Origin: Aquimarina sp. Aq107
GTDB taxonomy: Bacteria > Bacteroidota > Bacteroidia > Flavobacteriales > Flavobacteriaceae
Direction: 5' to 3'
DNA: 64,000 bases
Assembly (NCBI RefSeq): GCF_943733665.1
Contig: NZ_OX030782.1
Location: forward strand, 888,001-952,000
The position numbers and the translations under genes are program-made. Each line of letters begins with the position of its first letter. The first letter of the stretch is position 1. Of the stretch, positions 1 through 9,482 are shown in pieces. A model generated the notes under the pieces. It was not told where the DNA came from. It was given only the letters and a program-made list of their open reading frames with translations, and did not search any database.

Positions 1-2
1 TT

Positions 3-689
3 CTGGTAAATGAATCTACGGGCAGTAATAATTGTAGTTTTGGTGCTCCTATGCAAAATCCATTACCTACATTATCTAATTCCACATTTGATTATGCCTA
101 TGTTTTAGGAGAAGGAGGTCCGGAATTGAACAACATGGCTAATTTTACAATCAACTGGGATTTACAAAACAATGGGTTATGGCAATGTTCAATGAATATG
201 GGTGATGGTAACCCAGCTTGGTGGATTGATTTAAAGGTAAATATTGAAAGTCAAACATTCAATCAAGTACAACCAAGCATAACATTTTCAGGAACAGGAA
301 TATCAAATTTTGATGGTGTTTATGATGTCGTTATGGATGGAGATAATTTTGTGCTCGTTTCTAAAATAGCAGCATTTACTATATACTTTAGTAATGAAAA
401 TAATGCTCCTACTTGTGATAACAAGCTAAGTGAACCATTAAAAGATACTTCGATCTCAGTAACAGCGTTTCCTAATCCAGTAATAGATTATCTAACAATA
501 CAGAGTGATCAAAATTTAAAAGGAACTTTTATTAAAGTTGTAGATATAAATGGAAAGGTCTTGTCATCTAGTAATATTCAGAGAAATATAGAATCGATAC
601 GATTAGATATGAATACGTTCCAATCAGGGATATATTTCATACAAATTCGGAAGAATCAAAAAACTGTAATTAAACAAATTACTAAATAA
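3..689 (+). CDS. Secreted protein with T9SS sorting domain (5' end cut by window)
   Basis: The frame is open to the window edge, so the first ATG at 51 is probably internal and the true start lies upstream. About 228 residues are visible. The first ~140 are rich in N, W and G and fit a secreted beta-sandwich, but I do not recognise the family. The last ~80 residues are a type A T9SS C-terminal domain: 'FPNPVIDYLTI', then 'VVDINGKVL', 'SGIYFIQI' and a basic end 'KTVIKQITK'. In this family the domain directs export across the outer membrane by the type IX system. It lies upstream of a series of polysaccharide-active T9SS cargo proteins. Its substrate cannot be told from this fragment. Confidence 0.85.
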   Translation: MVNESTGSNNCSFGAPMQNPLPTLSNSTFDYAYVLGEGGPELNNMANFTINWDLQNNGLWQCSMNMGDGNPAWWIDLKVNIESQTFNQVQPSITFSGTGISNFDGVYDVVMDGDNFVLVSKIAAFTIYFSNENNAPTCDNKLSEPLKDTSISVTAFPNPVIDYLTIQSDQNLKGTFIKVVDINGKVLSSSNIQRNIESIRLDMNTFQSGIYFIQIRKNQKTVIKQITK

Positions 690-693
690 GATA

Positions 694-737
694 ATCACTG
701 TTAGATCTCCTATTTGAATAGGAGATCTAACAGTGAT
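694..737. terminator. Perfect 20-bp hairpin after the first gene
   Basis: Arms 694-713 and 718-737 are exact reverse complements around a 4-nt loop (TTGA), starting 4 bases after the stop codon. There is no clear T-run, so it may act as an RNA-stabilising 3' hairpin as much as an intrinsic terminator. Confidence 0.6.
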
Positions 738-900
738 CATAAAATAAAACTCTAAACAATAAACTTTTAAAAAAGAAAGAATTTAGAACACCCAAAATAG
801 AGTGTTCTTAGAATCGGGGGATTCATAAGTTAGGAATAGTTGGAATAACAATTATCAATTCAAACTAAAATCAATATACACACAACTAATTCTTTTAAAA

Positions 901-1242
901 ATGAAAACTAACATTAAAATTTTATTAATAGAGAGCTTACTCTCTATCACGCGTGCATTTGCTCAAAAACAAAAAAATACTCCAATGAGATTTGTATATG
1001 CAGAAGAAAAATCACATTAAATATTAAACTGTAGACCTGATATCCGTAATAGTAAATAAATCTACCTTTTAAAAAGAGTCAATAAAATAGAATTTATTGA
1101 AAAAAATAAAGAAGCTTTTTAGATCTCAAACATGTTGTTCGATTTAACGAATTCTAACATAACATACGCGGTTAATAGAACAAGCAATACAGAAATAAGC
1201 GGTAATATTATTTTTGCCGCAAATAATCAAACTCAACAGTAA
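901..1242 (+). pseudogene. Possible eroded secreted-protein gene
   Basis: The 556-bp stretch 690-1245 has no full gene. From 901 an ATG opens 39 codons with a credible signal peptide ('KILLIESLLSITRAFAQ') and then stops at 1020. From 1132 another short frame of 36 codons runs to 1242 and ends 3 bases before the next gene's ATG. Several stops lie between them. This fits a decayed exported-protein gene whose start and end survive, but these could also be chance frames. The piece after the signal peptide ('NTPMRFVYAEEKSH') loosely recalls the start of sulfatases, which is only a guess. A 14-bp direct repeat (1221-1234 and 1251-1264) spans the junction with the next gene. Confidence 0.3.
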
Positions 1243-1245
1243 GCA

Positions 1246-4200
1246 ATGAAAAATAATCAAACTCTCAAGACCTTTTTTCGAAAATGTATATGGATACTTT
1301 TATTCATATTTGTGTCTTCAATACACGCGAAAAATATTTATGTAGCAAAAAACGGAAATGATTCAAATTCCGGAACACAATCAAGTCCATATAAGACAAT
1401 TGCGAAAGCCTCAGCAGTAGCACAAGCTGGTGATGTTATTGTTATTGGAGAAGGAACCTATGAAGAAACTATTAGACCAGCCAGATCAGGCAATGCTGGT
1501 CAACCTATAACATATATTGCCAAAAATGGAGAAAAAGTAATTATCTCCGCTATGCAAGCTTTAAGTGGATGGCAGAGAGATAATGGAGCTGTCTATAAGA
1601 TAAAAGTAGACTGGGATTTAGGACAAGAAAACTTTGTTTTGAATGGTAATACAGCAATGGATTTGGCAAGGTGGCCCAATAATACAGATGGTGATCCTTT
1701 TACACTTAATTCTCGCAGAAACGATGGCGGTAGTGGCGCTAATGTGGTGAATGGTGCATTTCTAACATCATCCCAAATTCCTAATATTAACTGGACCGGG
1801 GGATCAGTTTTCTTTTACGGAGACAAACCTGGATCAGGGTGGATCGCCTGGAAAGCATTTATTAATAGTAGTTCTTCTGGAAGAGTAAACTTTACACTTG
1901 ATAAAAATCCTGCTTGGATTAGAACTTTCCATGCCCCAGCTGATAAAGGAGATTTTTATTTAGAAGGAGTAAAAGGAGCTTTAGATTATCAAAATGAATG
2001 GTGGTTTAATAAGCAGACAAAAGAATTATTTGTACAAATGCCAGGTGGGCAGGCACCAGTTAATGGAGTTGTACAAATGAGAAGAAGAACAACAACCGTA
2101 GATCTAAGTGGTAGAGGTTTTATTCATATCAGAAACCTCGCTGTTTTTGGAGGATCGATTAATATGCCTAGAAATTCAAATAATAATGTGATTTATGGTG
2201 TTTCCTCTTTTTATGGGAATCATACACAAGGTGTTCAAAAAGGTTTCTCTGCCAATAAACAAAGTGTTTTGATGGAGGGAAATAATAATACAATAGAGCG
2301 TTGTGAGATAGCTTTTGGAGCTGCCAATGGTATCAAAGTAAGTGGTGATAAAAATAGAATTCTTAATTCTAGAATTCATGATTTTAATTATATCGGTTCT
2401 TATGATGCGCCCATTAATGCAAGAGGAGGAAAAAATACTCTTTTCAAAGGAAATACAATTTTTAGAGCCGGAAGAGATGGTATTCAATTCTTTAATAATA
2501 GAAGTGAGTTTGCTTATAATGATGTATATAGGTCAAACTTAATTAATGATGATTGTGCTTTACTATACACAGTAGGTGGGCCGCATTATGGGGAGATTCA
2601 TCATAATTGGTTTCATGATAATGAGGGTAGAGGAAAATTAAGAAAAGCTGCAGCTATCTATTTAGATAATGATGCAGAAGCTTTTTCAGTACATCATAAT
2701 GTGGTGTGGAATGTAGAATGGACTGGAGTTCAAATCAACTGGAATGGTAAAGATATTGATGTTTTTAATAACACTTTGGTAAAGACAGAAGGTGGAGCAA
2801 TGGGGGCTTGGCATAAAGAAGGGACAGCTTTTTCTAATGTTAAGGTTTGGAACAATATTGCTGATGTTAGAACCGAGGATGACCCTTCTACCCAAGAGGA
2901 TGAAGGTACTTTCGAAAGAGATGCGGATAAGCAAAATAATGTAATTACACAGTTAGGCTTTACTGATTATAACGGAAATAATTTTACATTAAAATCTAAC
3001 TCACCTGCGGTAAACGCTGGTAGAAGAATATCAGGTATAACTGATGGATTCGTTGGATCTGCACCAGATGCAGGGGCATATGAGTTTGGAGGTGAAAATT
3101 GGGTGCCAGGAATTAACTGGAATCCTGTTTTAGGTCCTACAGGTAATGGGTGCTATGGATTACCAGGTGAAAATTGTAATAATACAAGTATACCTGATGA
3201 GATAGCATTTGTAAATGCACCAACATCAATTCAACCTCAAACATCTTATGAATTTGATATAAAATATAGTGCGCAAACAAATAGAGAGATTGTAGTTGAG
3301 TTTTGGTCAGCTACCAATTGGCTTGCTCAAAAAATGGTTACTGTAGAAAAAGGATCTGGAACTGTAATGGTTACAGTTGATCTTCCTGTCGCTCCAGAAG
3401 TTGGTGCGGGTTATATCTATAAAACGCATATACGTCCTGTTGGAACCACTTGGCAAGAAGCTATTGATAGAGATCAGGTAGATAATGTTACCATAGAGGC
3501 TCAAACGTTTACAGACAAAATTTCTTTTAGTAATGCTCCGACAAGTATAGTTCAAGCTACATCGTATAACTTGGATTTAAATTACGAAGCATCTACGGAC
3601 AGAGAAATTATAGTAGAATTTTGGTCTTCTACTAATTGGATTGCTCAGCAGAATGTAACTGTCTCTGCCGGAATAGGAGTAAAAACAATGACCATAAATC
3701 TTCCTAATGTTCCGCAATCTGGTTCGGGATATATCTACAAAGCTCATATTCGTCCATTAAATACCACTTGGCAAGATGCACTTGATAGAGATCAAATTAA
3801 CAATGTAACTGTTACTGAAGCATTTAGACAGCTAATAATAAATGGCTCGTACCACATAGAATCTACACAATCTAATCAACGATTATTATCCAGAGCAAAT
3901 GAACAACATAGTGCAATTATGAGTAGTCCATATCCATACAATGATCAAGTATGGGTTTTTAATCATATCGAAGATAATGTGTATACTATAAAAAACTTAG
4001 GCACTAATAGATTTTTGGAAGTTCCTTATGCTCGTTGTGGTAATGGAGAAAATGTTGCTACCTGGACAGATGCCAATGAAAATCATAAAAAATGGAAAGT
4101 AGTTCAGAATGATAGTAATTCATTTAGTTTACAACCTATGCATTGTACGTCAAGTGCATTAGATCGAGCAGCTGGTGCTATTGATACTAATGTTCAAATT

Positions 4201-4503
4201 TGGGATTTTAATTCTGGAAATAACAATCAAAAGTGGAAAATTATTTCATTAAATAATAGAGAACAACCACAGGGAGAAAAAGCTGTAGCTTTATCTGTTT
4301 ATCCTAACCCATCTTCTAATTCCATAACAATTCAAGGGATAGAGGAGAATGATATTCTAACTATATATGATCTAATGGGAAAGATTATTAAACAAACTAC
4401 AATGACTGCTAATAATCAATCATTAATAGTATCAGACATGGCATCTGGGCTTTATATTTTATCAGTATTTGGTAAAGATAAAGTACAGTTCGTTAAAGAT
4501 TAA
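1246..4503 (+). CDS. Secreted right-handed beta-helix protein with tandem modules, ricin-type domain and T9SS tag
   Basis: 1085 residues. A signal peptide covers about 13-29 ('WILLFIFVSSIHAKN'). A DUF1565-like start follows ('IYVAKNGNDSNSGTQSSPYK', about 31-50), then a parallel beta-helix to about 615 with short N-rich turns and an end motif 'PDAGAYEF'. Parallel beta-helix proteins of this kind are often polysaccharide lyases or hydrolases, but I cannot assign a catalytic family or substrate. Residues ~650-750 and ~757-857 are two copies of one beta-sandwich module (each with 'EFWS.TNW' and 'GYIYK.HIRP'). Residues ~864-1000 are a ricin-like beta-trefoil with QxW-type repeats ('QVWVF', 'KKWKVV', 'QKWKII'). 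The last ~75 are a T9SS sorting domain ('VYPNPSSNSITI'). The start follows a short remnant frame directly. Confidence 0.85.
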   Translation: MKNNQTLKTFFRKCIWILLFIFVSSIHAKNIYVAKNGNDSNSGTQSSPYKTIAKASAVAQAGDVIVIGEGTYEETIRPARSGNAGQPITYIAKNGEKVIISAMQALSGWQRDNGAVYKIKVDWDLGQENFVLNGNTAMDLARWPNNTDGDPFTLNSRRNDGGSGANVVNGAFLTSSQIPNINWTGGSVFFYGDKPGSGWIAWKAFINSSSSGRVNFTLDKNPAWIRTFHAPADKGDFYLEGVKGALDYQNEWWFNKQTKELFVQMPGGQAPVNGVVQMRRRTTTVDLSGRGFIHIRNLAVFGGSINMPRNSNNNVIYGVSSFYGNHTQGVQKGFSANKQSVLMEGNNNTIERCEIAFGAANGIKVSGDKNRILNSRIHDFNYIGSYDAPINARGGKNTLFKGNTIFRAGRDGIQFFNNRSEFAYNDVYRSNLINDDCALLYTVGGPHYGEIHHNWFHDNEGRGKLRKAAAIYLDNDAEAFSVHHNVVWNVEWTGVQINWNGKDIDVFNNTLVKTEGGAMGAWHKEGTAFSNVKVWNNIADVRTEDDPSTQEDEGTFERDADKQNNVITQLGFTDYNGNNFTLKSNSPAVNAGRRISGITDGFVGSAPDAGAYEFGGENWVPGINWNPVLGPTGNGCYGLPGENCNNTSIPDEIAFVNAPTSIQPQTSYEFDIKYSAQTNREIVVEFWSATNWLAQKMVTVEKGSGTVMVTVDLPVAPEVGAGYIYKTHIRPVGTTWQEAIDRDQVDNVTIEAQTFTDKISFSNAPTSIVQATSYNLDLNYEASTDREIIVEFWSSTNWIAQQNVTVSAGIGVKTMTINLPNVPQSGSGYIYKAHIRPLNTTWQDALDRDQINNVTVTEAFRQLIINGSYHIESTQSNQRLLSRANEQHSAIMSSPYPYNDQVWVFNHIEDNVYTIKNLGTNRFLEVPYARCGNGENVATWTDANENHKKWKVVQNDSNSFSLQPMHCTSSALDRAAGAIDTNVQIWDFNSGNNNQKWKIISLNNREQPQGEKAVALSVYPNPSSNSITIQGIEENDILTIYDLMGKIIKQTTMTANNQSLIVSDMASGLYILSVFGKDKVQFVKD

Positions 4504-4903
4504 AATTAAAAAATGAGACCTGATTTTCTCTATAATCTGAATATAAATAAAGTAGTTAAATAAAAGTTAAAAAAGACTATTTGAAGTAGGACAGAAGTCC
4601 ATTTGATCCAATAAGATTTCAGAAGTGATTCTCATTAAGTAATTGATTTATTATCGAATTCTAAATAGATTTTAACGAATTCTATTTCGGAAAGATCGTT
4701 TAATAGTTTTGATAAATTCAACAAGCTTTTGAGATCTTAAATTCGAGAGGTTTTACGGTATTTAATTTCGTGTTAAAACTTGTTAACTATCTGTTTGTTA
4801 GTTGTTTTGACTCGAAATTAAATACAATAAAAGACGTTCTTTGAATACTTACACTAACAAAATAAATATCTTAAAACCACACACACAAAAAACAATTTAA
4901 ATC
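4504..4903. other. 400-bp intergenic region
   Basis: No gene is seen. It holds the long inverted repeat at 4758-4825 described separately and a C/A-rich stretch just before the next ATG at 4904. It is probably the promoter and leader of the DUF5060 gene. Confidence 0.6.
4758..4825. promoter_or_regulatory. 68-nt interrupted inverted repeat upstream of DUF5060 gene
   Basis: Outer arms 4758-4770 (GTATTTAATTTCG) and 4813-4825 (CGAAATTAAATAC) are exact reverse complements. The inner parts (GTTAAAAC and GTTTTGAC, plus AACTA and TTAGTT) pair partly, giving a long imperfect hairpin. It sits 79 bases before the start codon. It could be a regulator's operator or a leader-RNA structure. There is no T-run, so simple termination is unlikely. 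Confidence 0.5.
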
Positions 4904-7900
4904 ATGAAATTAACTAAACTCAACGTTTTATTAACATTCTTGTTTCTTGGGTTTTTGCTCCAAGCTCAAACACCAGAAGGAGAATTGAAGAGATGGCATA
5001 AAGTCTCTCTGACCTTTAACGGTCCTAACACCTCAGAGACCGCAAACCCAAATCCTTTTTCGGATTATCTATTAGAAGTGACCTTTACACATCAAGGAAG
5101 TAATACGAGTTATACAGTGCCAGGATATTTTGCGGCCTGTGGAAATGCTGAAAATAATAGTTGTGACTCTGGAAATAAGTGGCGAGTGCATTTTGCTCCT
5201 GATCGAACGGGTACGTGGAACTGGTCAGCTTCTTTTAAATCAGGTTCCGATGTAGCAATCAATGGAGGCGGATCAAACGCTGGATTTATGAATGGGGATA
5301 CAGGATCATTTAATATTTCTGAATCCGATAAATCTGGTAGAGATTATAGAAGTAAGGATCTAGGAAGACTTAAGTATATTGGAGAACATTACTTAAAACA
5401 TGTAGGATCAAACCCAAGTAATCCTAATGGTCCTTGGTTTATAAAAGCTGGAGCGGATTCTCCAGAAAATGCTTTTAACTATGTAGATTTTGACGCTACT
5501 CCAAGTTATAATAATAACCTAAATAAAATAGGGAATAAAACTTGGCAACCTCACCAAATAGATTATGTTGCAAATGATGCTAGCTCTTATACTTGGGATA
5601 GTGGCAAGGGAACTGAAATTTTAGGTATGATCAACTACCTATCTGGTCAAGGAGCTAATGTTGTTTCTTTTCTAACTTGGAACACTTCTGGAGATGGTGG
5701 AGCAGTTTTTCCTCATGTCTTAAAAGTTTCTGAACAAGAGTATGGAAATACTGCTAGAGGCCAGCAATGGGATAAAGTTCATCACGATAGATTTGATGTG
5801 TCTAAAATGGCCCAATGGGAAAAAGTAATGGAGTATGCCGATAAAAAGGGAGTATACTTGCACTTTAAGACCATGGAGACAGAAAATGATAATAAAATGG
5901 ATGGTGATAATTTTGGGAGAGAAAGAAAACTATACTATCGAGAATTAATTGCAAGATTTAGTCACCATTTAGCATTAAACTGGAATCTAACCGAAGAAAC
6001 TACGTTAAAAGATCAGGTGGCGAAATCAACTGCAACCTATATCAAAAATGTAGATCCGTATGATCATAACATAGTAATACATACATATCCTAATCAACAA
6101 GACCAACGATATAACCCATTATTAGGTAATAACTCTGACTTAACGGGAGCTTCTATTCAAACCGGAAAGGATAATGTCCATAACGATGTTCGAAGATGGT
6201 TAGAAAAATCTAGAAATTCAGGAAAGAAATGGGTAGTTGCTAATGATGAGCAAGGTCCTGCTTCTACAGGAGTTAGAATTTCTGACAAAGAAGTAAGACA
6301 TAAAATCTTATGGGCTACACTGATGGCAGGTGGAACAGGAGTTGAATATTACAGTGGATATACAAATGATGATGGTGATATAAATGGGAATGATCATAGA
6401 AAGAGAGGTAATAAATATAAAGAAGGAGGTTATGCACTTAACTTCTTTAATAGTTATTTACAATCAGATATGGTAAATATGATAAGTTCTGATGCTGTAA
6501 CTTCAGATAATAACGATTATGTTTTAGCAAAATCAGGTAGTGTTTATGCTGCTTACCGACCTAATGGTGGTTCTACAGGATTAAGTTTGCCTGGAGGAAA
6601 TAATAAATATGATGTACAATGGTATAATCCACGTTCTGGAGGTAATTTATCTTCAAAACAAACTTTAGGAAGTAATTTGGTTGCTCCTGATAATAACGAT
6701 TGGGTAGCACTTATTACAAGTAAAGATGGAGATAATGGAGGTGGAAATTGTGGAACTATTTCAATGCAAGCGATTTCTGATTTCCCAACAATTGCGGTTG
6801 CAGGTTTTTCTCCAGCGTATAAGGATAATACTAGAAATGCACTTGCAATTGACGCTTCTCAATATAAAGATGAGTTTGCTGCAGCAGAAGCTACTTTTAA
6901 TGGAGATACAGGGACCTATGATATTAGATTAGCAACACTTACAGAAACTGATGGAGAATCTACATATCGTGTTTCTATAGATGGTAAGGAAATAGGAGAA
7001 TTTACAAACCCAACATCTAGCACTGATTATGCTCCGTCGGGTACCACTTTTACAGGTATAGAAGTAAAAAATGGAGATAAAATAAGAGTAGTATTTAATT
7101 CACATACCAACGGTACTATACCAGAAGGTAATGGGACTGCTTACTCAAGAGGAAGATGGACCGCGTTAGACTTCATTTGTACCGACGATGGCGGTGGCGA
7201 TGGCGGCGGCGATGGAGATGGAGATTGTGTTGCATTAGAACAAAACGGAGTTGTAGCTGTAGAAGCAGAACACTTTTTAGATCAGTCTAAAGTAAACGAT
7301 AGAAAGTGGTATACACAAGATGGTAGTACAGCGACACCTACTCCTGATCCAGATACCGCGCACGCTAGTGGAGCTAGTAGCGGAGGTTATTTAGAAATCT
7401 TACCTGATACTAGAGTGACTCATAGTGATCCATTAGTAAACGGAGTAAGTTTTTCAAACACTCCAGGACAAGTAGCTATTATTAATTATAAAGTAAAGTT
7501 TACAAACGCAGGACGTTATTATGTTTGGGTTAGAGCACATTCTACGGGAACTGAAGATAACGGAATCCACGTAGGGTTAAATGGAAATTGGCCAGATTCT
7601 GGAGCAAGAATGCAATGGTGTGCAGGAAAGAATCAATGGACTTGGGAAAGTAAACAACGCACAAACGCTAACCATTGTGGAGAAGCACAAAAAATATATT
7701 TAGATATTCCTTCTGCCGGAGTCCATACAATTTCTTTTTCAATGAGAGAAGATGGATTTGAGATGGATAAGTTTGTTTTATCTAAAACCTACACTAAGCC
7801 TTCTGGAAATGGTCCTGATGAGGTTCTAGTGGATTGTGGTAATGAAAATAAGCCTCCACAAGTAGCGATTAGTTCTCCTGCAAACGGAGCTACATTTAGT

Positions 7901-9271
7901 ATTGGACAAACTATTCCTTTAGTAGCTAGTGCTTCTGATACGGATGGTACGGTTGCTAAAGTTGAATTTTTCATAAACAATGCATTGACTGCTACCGAGC
8001 AATCTGCTCCTTACGAAACGTCAACTACAATTACGAATCCAGGGAATTATACAATAACAGCGAAAGCTACTGATAATGATGGAGCAATTACAACCTCTCA
8101 ATCGGTGGATATTATTGTTGAAGATGATTCAGTTCCTCCAACGGATGCAATAGATATTCCTGGAACTTTTGAGGCGGAAGATTTTGAACTGAAATCAGGT
8201 AGTGTTAGAATAGAGGATACTCCTGGAACAGTATCAGATCAAAACTTAGGTTTTATCCAAAATGGTGATTTTGTTAACTACACTGTTAACGTTGATACTA
8301 GTAGCGAATATACTTTTGATATTTATGCTTCAAGCAAAGGAATTGGTGGTAAAGTAGATATTGTAGAATCTGGAACTGTTGTTGGTTCTATTGATATTCC
8401 AGTTACCGGAGAGTGGCATAGTTATAAAAAATATAGTACTACCATTTCTTTATCTTCTGGAGAGAAAACATTGAGATTGTCATTTAATGGAGGATCAGGT
8501 TATTTATATAATATAGATAAAGTAGTAACTACAAAGATTGAACCTGTAGAACAAACAGTTACTTTATCCCCTATACACGATGCATTTTTACAAGGATCTA
8601 CTCGAAATAATTCTGATATGGTCCGTGTAGAGTTAAATAACCGAACTGGATACTTAATGTTTGACCTTTCTTCTATTAATGGAACGATTACAAAGGCGGA
8701 TCTTAAGTTTACTGTGTTTTCCGATGCTGGAAATGGAAATATAAGTATTAATAAAGGAAATAGTGATAATTGGACAGAGACTAATTTATCTAATTCCAAT
8801 AAGCCAGGAAAAGGAGTTCAGTTGGGTACATTAAATGCTAATTTCCCGGTTGGTAGTACGAAAACAATACCACTGAAGACAGCTCAGATTTCAGGTAATA
8901 AACTTTCATTAATCATAGATGCGCTTTCAGGGAATGATTTTGCATTTGCATCTAAAGAAAATGGATCCGTTACACAAGCTCAATTAGTAATTACTTATGA
9001 TACCAATAGAGTAGATAATATTGATGAGTCTAACGATATTACCTTTTATCCTAATCCTGTAATTGATGTAATTAATTTCTCTGGTGCTACAGCTGGTAAG
9101 ACAATTAAAATTTACAATACAGTAGGAGTTCTTGTAAAAGAAGTAGCACTTTCAGAAGGTCAAAACACTGTTGATATGAGTGCTTTATCTTCAGGATATT
9201 ATATCGTTAATATTTTAGAAGCTGGCAAAACGAATAAAGTCCTTTCTGCGAAGAAAGTACTAAAACGTTAA
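4904..9271 (+). CDS. DUF5060 glycoside-hydrolase-like protein with several carbohydrate-binding modules and T9SS tag
   Basis: 1455 residues with a signal peptide ('LLTFLFLGFLLQAQ'). Order seen: DUF5060-type beta-sandwich (~27-125, with 'WRVHFAPDRTGTWNWSASF'), a TIM-barrel-like catalytic region of the DUF4038/apiosidase kind (~145-520), a collagen-binding-like cap ending 'NDWVALI' (~525-607), a beta-sandwich (~615-757), a Gly/Asp linker (~760-775), a GH115-C/CBM35-like module beginning 'VVAVEAEHF' (~780-965), a bacterial Ig domain (~983-1075), CBM6 (~1082-1206, 'FEAEDF'), DNRLRE/CBM96 (~1218-1366) and the sorting domain (~1371-1455). Such proteins are usual in algal-polysaccharide degraders, and the GH16 neighbour suggests a galactan such as agar. 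The catalytic family and substrate are inferred. The last four modules recur in the next gene. Confidence 0.85.
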   Translation: MKLTKLNVLLTFLFLGFLLQAQTPEGELKRWHKVSLTFNGPNTSETANPNPFSDYLLEVTFTHQGSNTSYTVPGYFAACGNAENNSCDSGNKWRVHFAPDRTGTWNWSASFKSGSDVAINGGGSNAGFMNGDTGSFNISESDKSGRDYRSKDLGRLKYIGEHYLKHVGSNPSNPNGPWFIKAGADSPENAFNYVDFDATPSYNNNLNKIGNKTWQPHQIDYVANDASSYTWDSGKGTEILGMINYLSGQGANVVSFLTWNTSGDGGAVFPHVLKVSEQEYGNTARGQQWDKVHHDRFDVSKMAQWEKVMEYADKKGVYLHFKTMETENDNKMDGDNFGRERKLYYRELIARFSHHLALNWNLTEETTLKDQVAKSTATYIKNVDPYDHNIVIHTYPNQQDQRYNPLLGNNSDLTGASIQTGKDNVHNDVRRWLEKSRNSGKKWVVANDEQGPASTGVRISDKEVRHKILWATLMAGGTGVEYYSGYTNDDGDINGNDHRKRGNKYKEGGYALNFFNSYLQSDMVNMISSDAVTSDNNDYVLAKSGSVYAAYRPNGGSTGLSLPGGNNKYDVQWYNPRSGGNLSSKQTLGSNLVAPDNNDWVALITSKDGDNGGGNCGTISMQAISDFPTIAVAGFSPAYKDNTRNALAIDASQYKDEFAAAEATFNGDTGTYDIRLATLTETDGESTYRVSIDGKEIGEFTNPTSSTDYAPSGTTFTGIEVKNGDKIRVVFNSHTNGTIPEGNGTAYSRGRWTALDFICTDDGGGDGGGDGDGDCVALEQNGVVAVEAEHFLDQSKVNDRKWYTQDGSTATPTPDPDTAHASGASSGGYLEILPDTRVTHSDPLVNGVSFSNTPGQVAIINYKVKFTNAGRYYVWVRAHSTGTEDNGIHVGLNGNWPDSGARMQWCAGKNQWTWESKQRTNANHCGEAQKIYLDIPSAGVHTISFSMREDGFEMDKFVLSKTYTKPSGNGPDEVLVDCGNENKPPQVAISSPANGATFSIGQTIPLVASASDTDGTVAKVEFFINNALTATEQSAPYETSTTITNPGNYTITAKATDNDGAITTSQSVDIIVEDDSVPPTDAIDIPGTFEAEDFELKSGSVRIEDTPGTVSDQNLGFIQNGDFVNYTVNVDTSSEYTFDIYASSKGIGGKVDIVESGTVVGSIDIPVTGEWHSYKKYSTTISLSSGEKTLRLSFNGGSGYLYNIDKVVTTKIEPVEQTVTLSPIHDAFLQGSTRNNSDMVRVELNNRTGYLMFDLSSINGTITKADLKFTVFSDAGNGNISINKGNSDNWTETNLSNSNKPGKGVQLGTLNANFPVGSTKTIPLKTAQISGNKLSLIIDALSGNDFAFASKENGSVTQAQLVITYDTNRVDNIDESNDITFYPNPVIDVINFSGATAGKTIKIYNTVGVLVKEVALSEGQNTVDMSALSSGYYIVNILEAGKTNKVLSAKKVLKR

Positions 9272-9482
9272 AAACCCCTTTAATCCTTATAAAATCAAAG
9301 AATTTATTTTAAAGGGTATATAATAAATAATCAGTTTTTATGTGATTGTTTATGATCTGTACTAAAGAGATAATAGCATAATTCGAGATGATGAAAAATC
9401 ATGATCAGGGTTATGTTATTGTTTCTTTTTATGGATTGCAAAACTCTTAAAGTTTATTTGATAAAACAAACCTGTTTTAATC

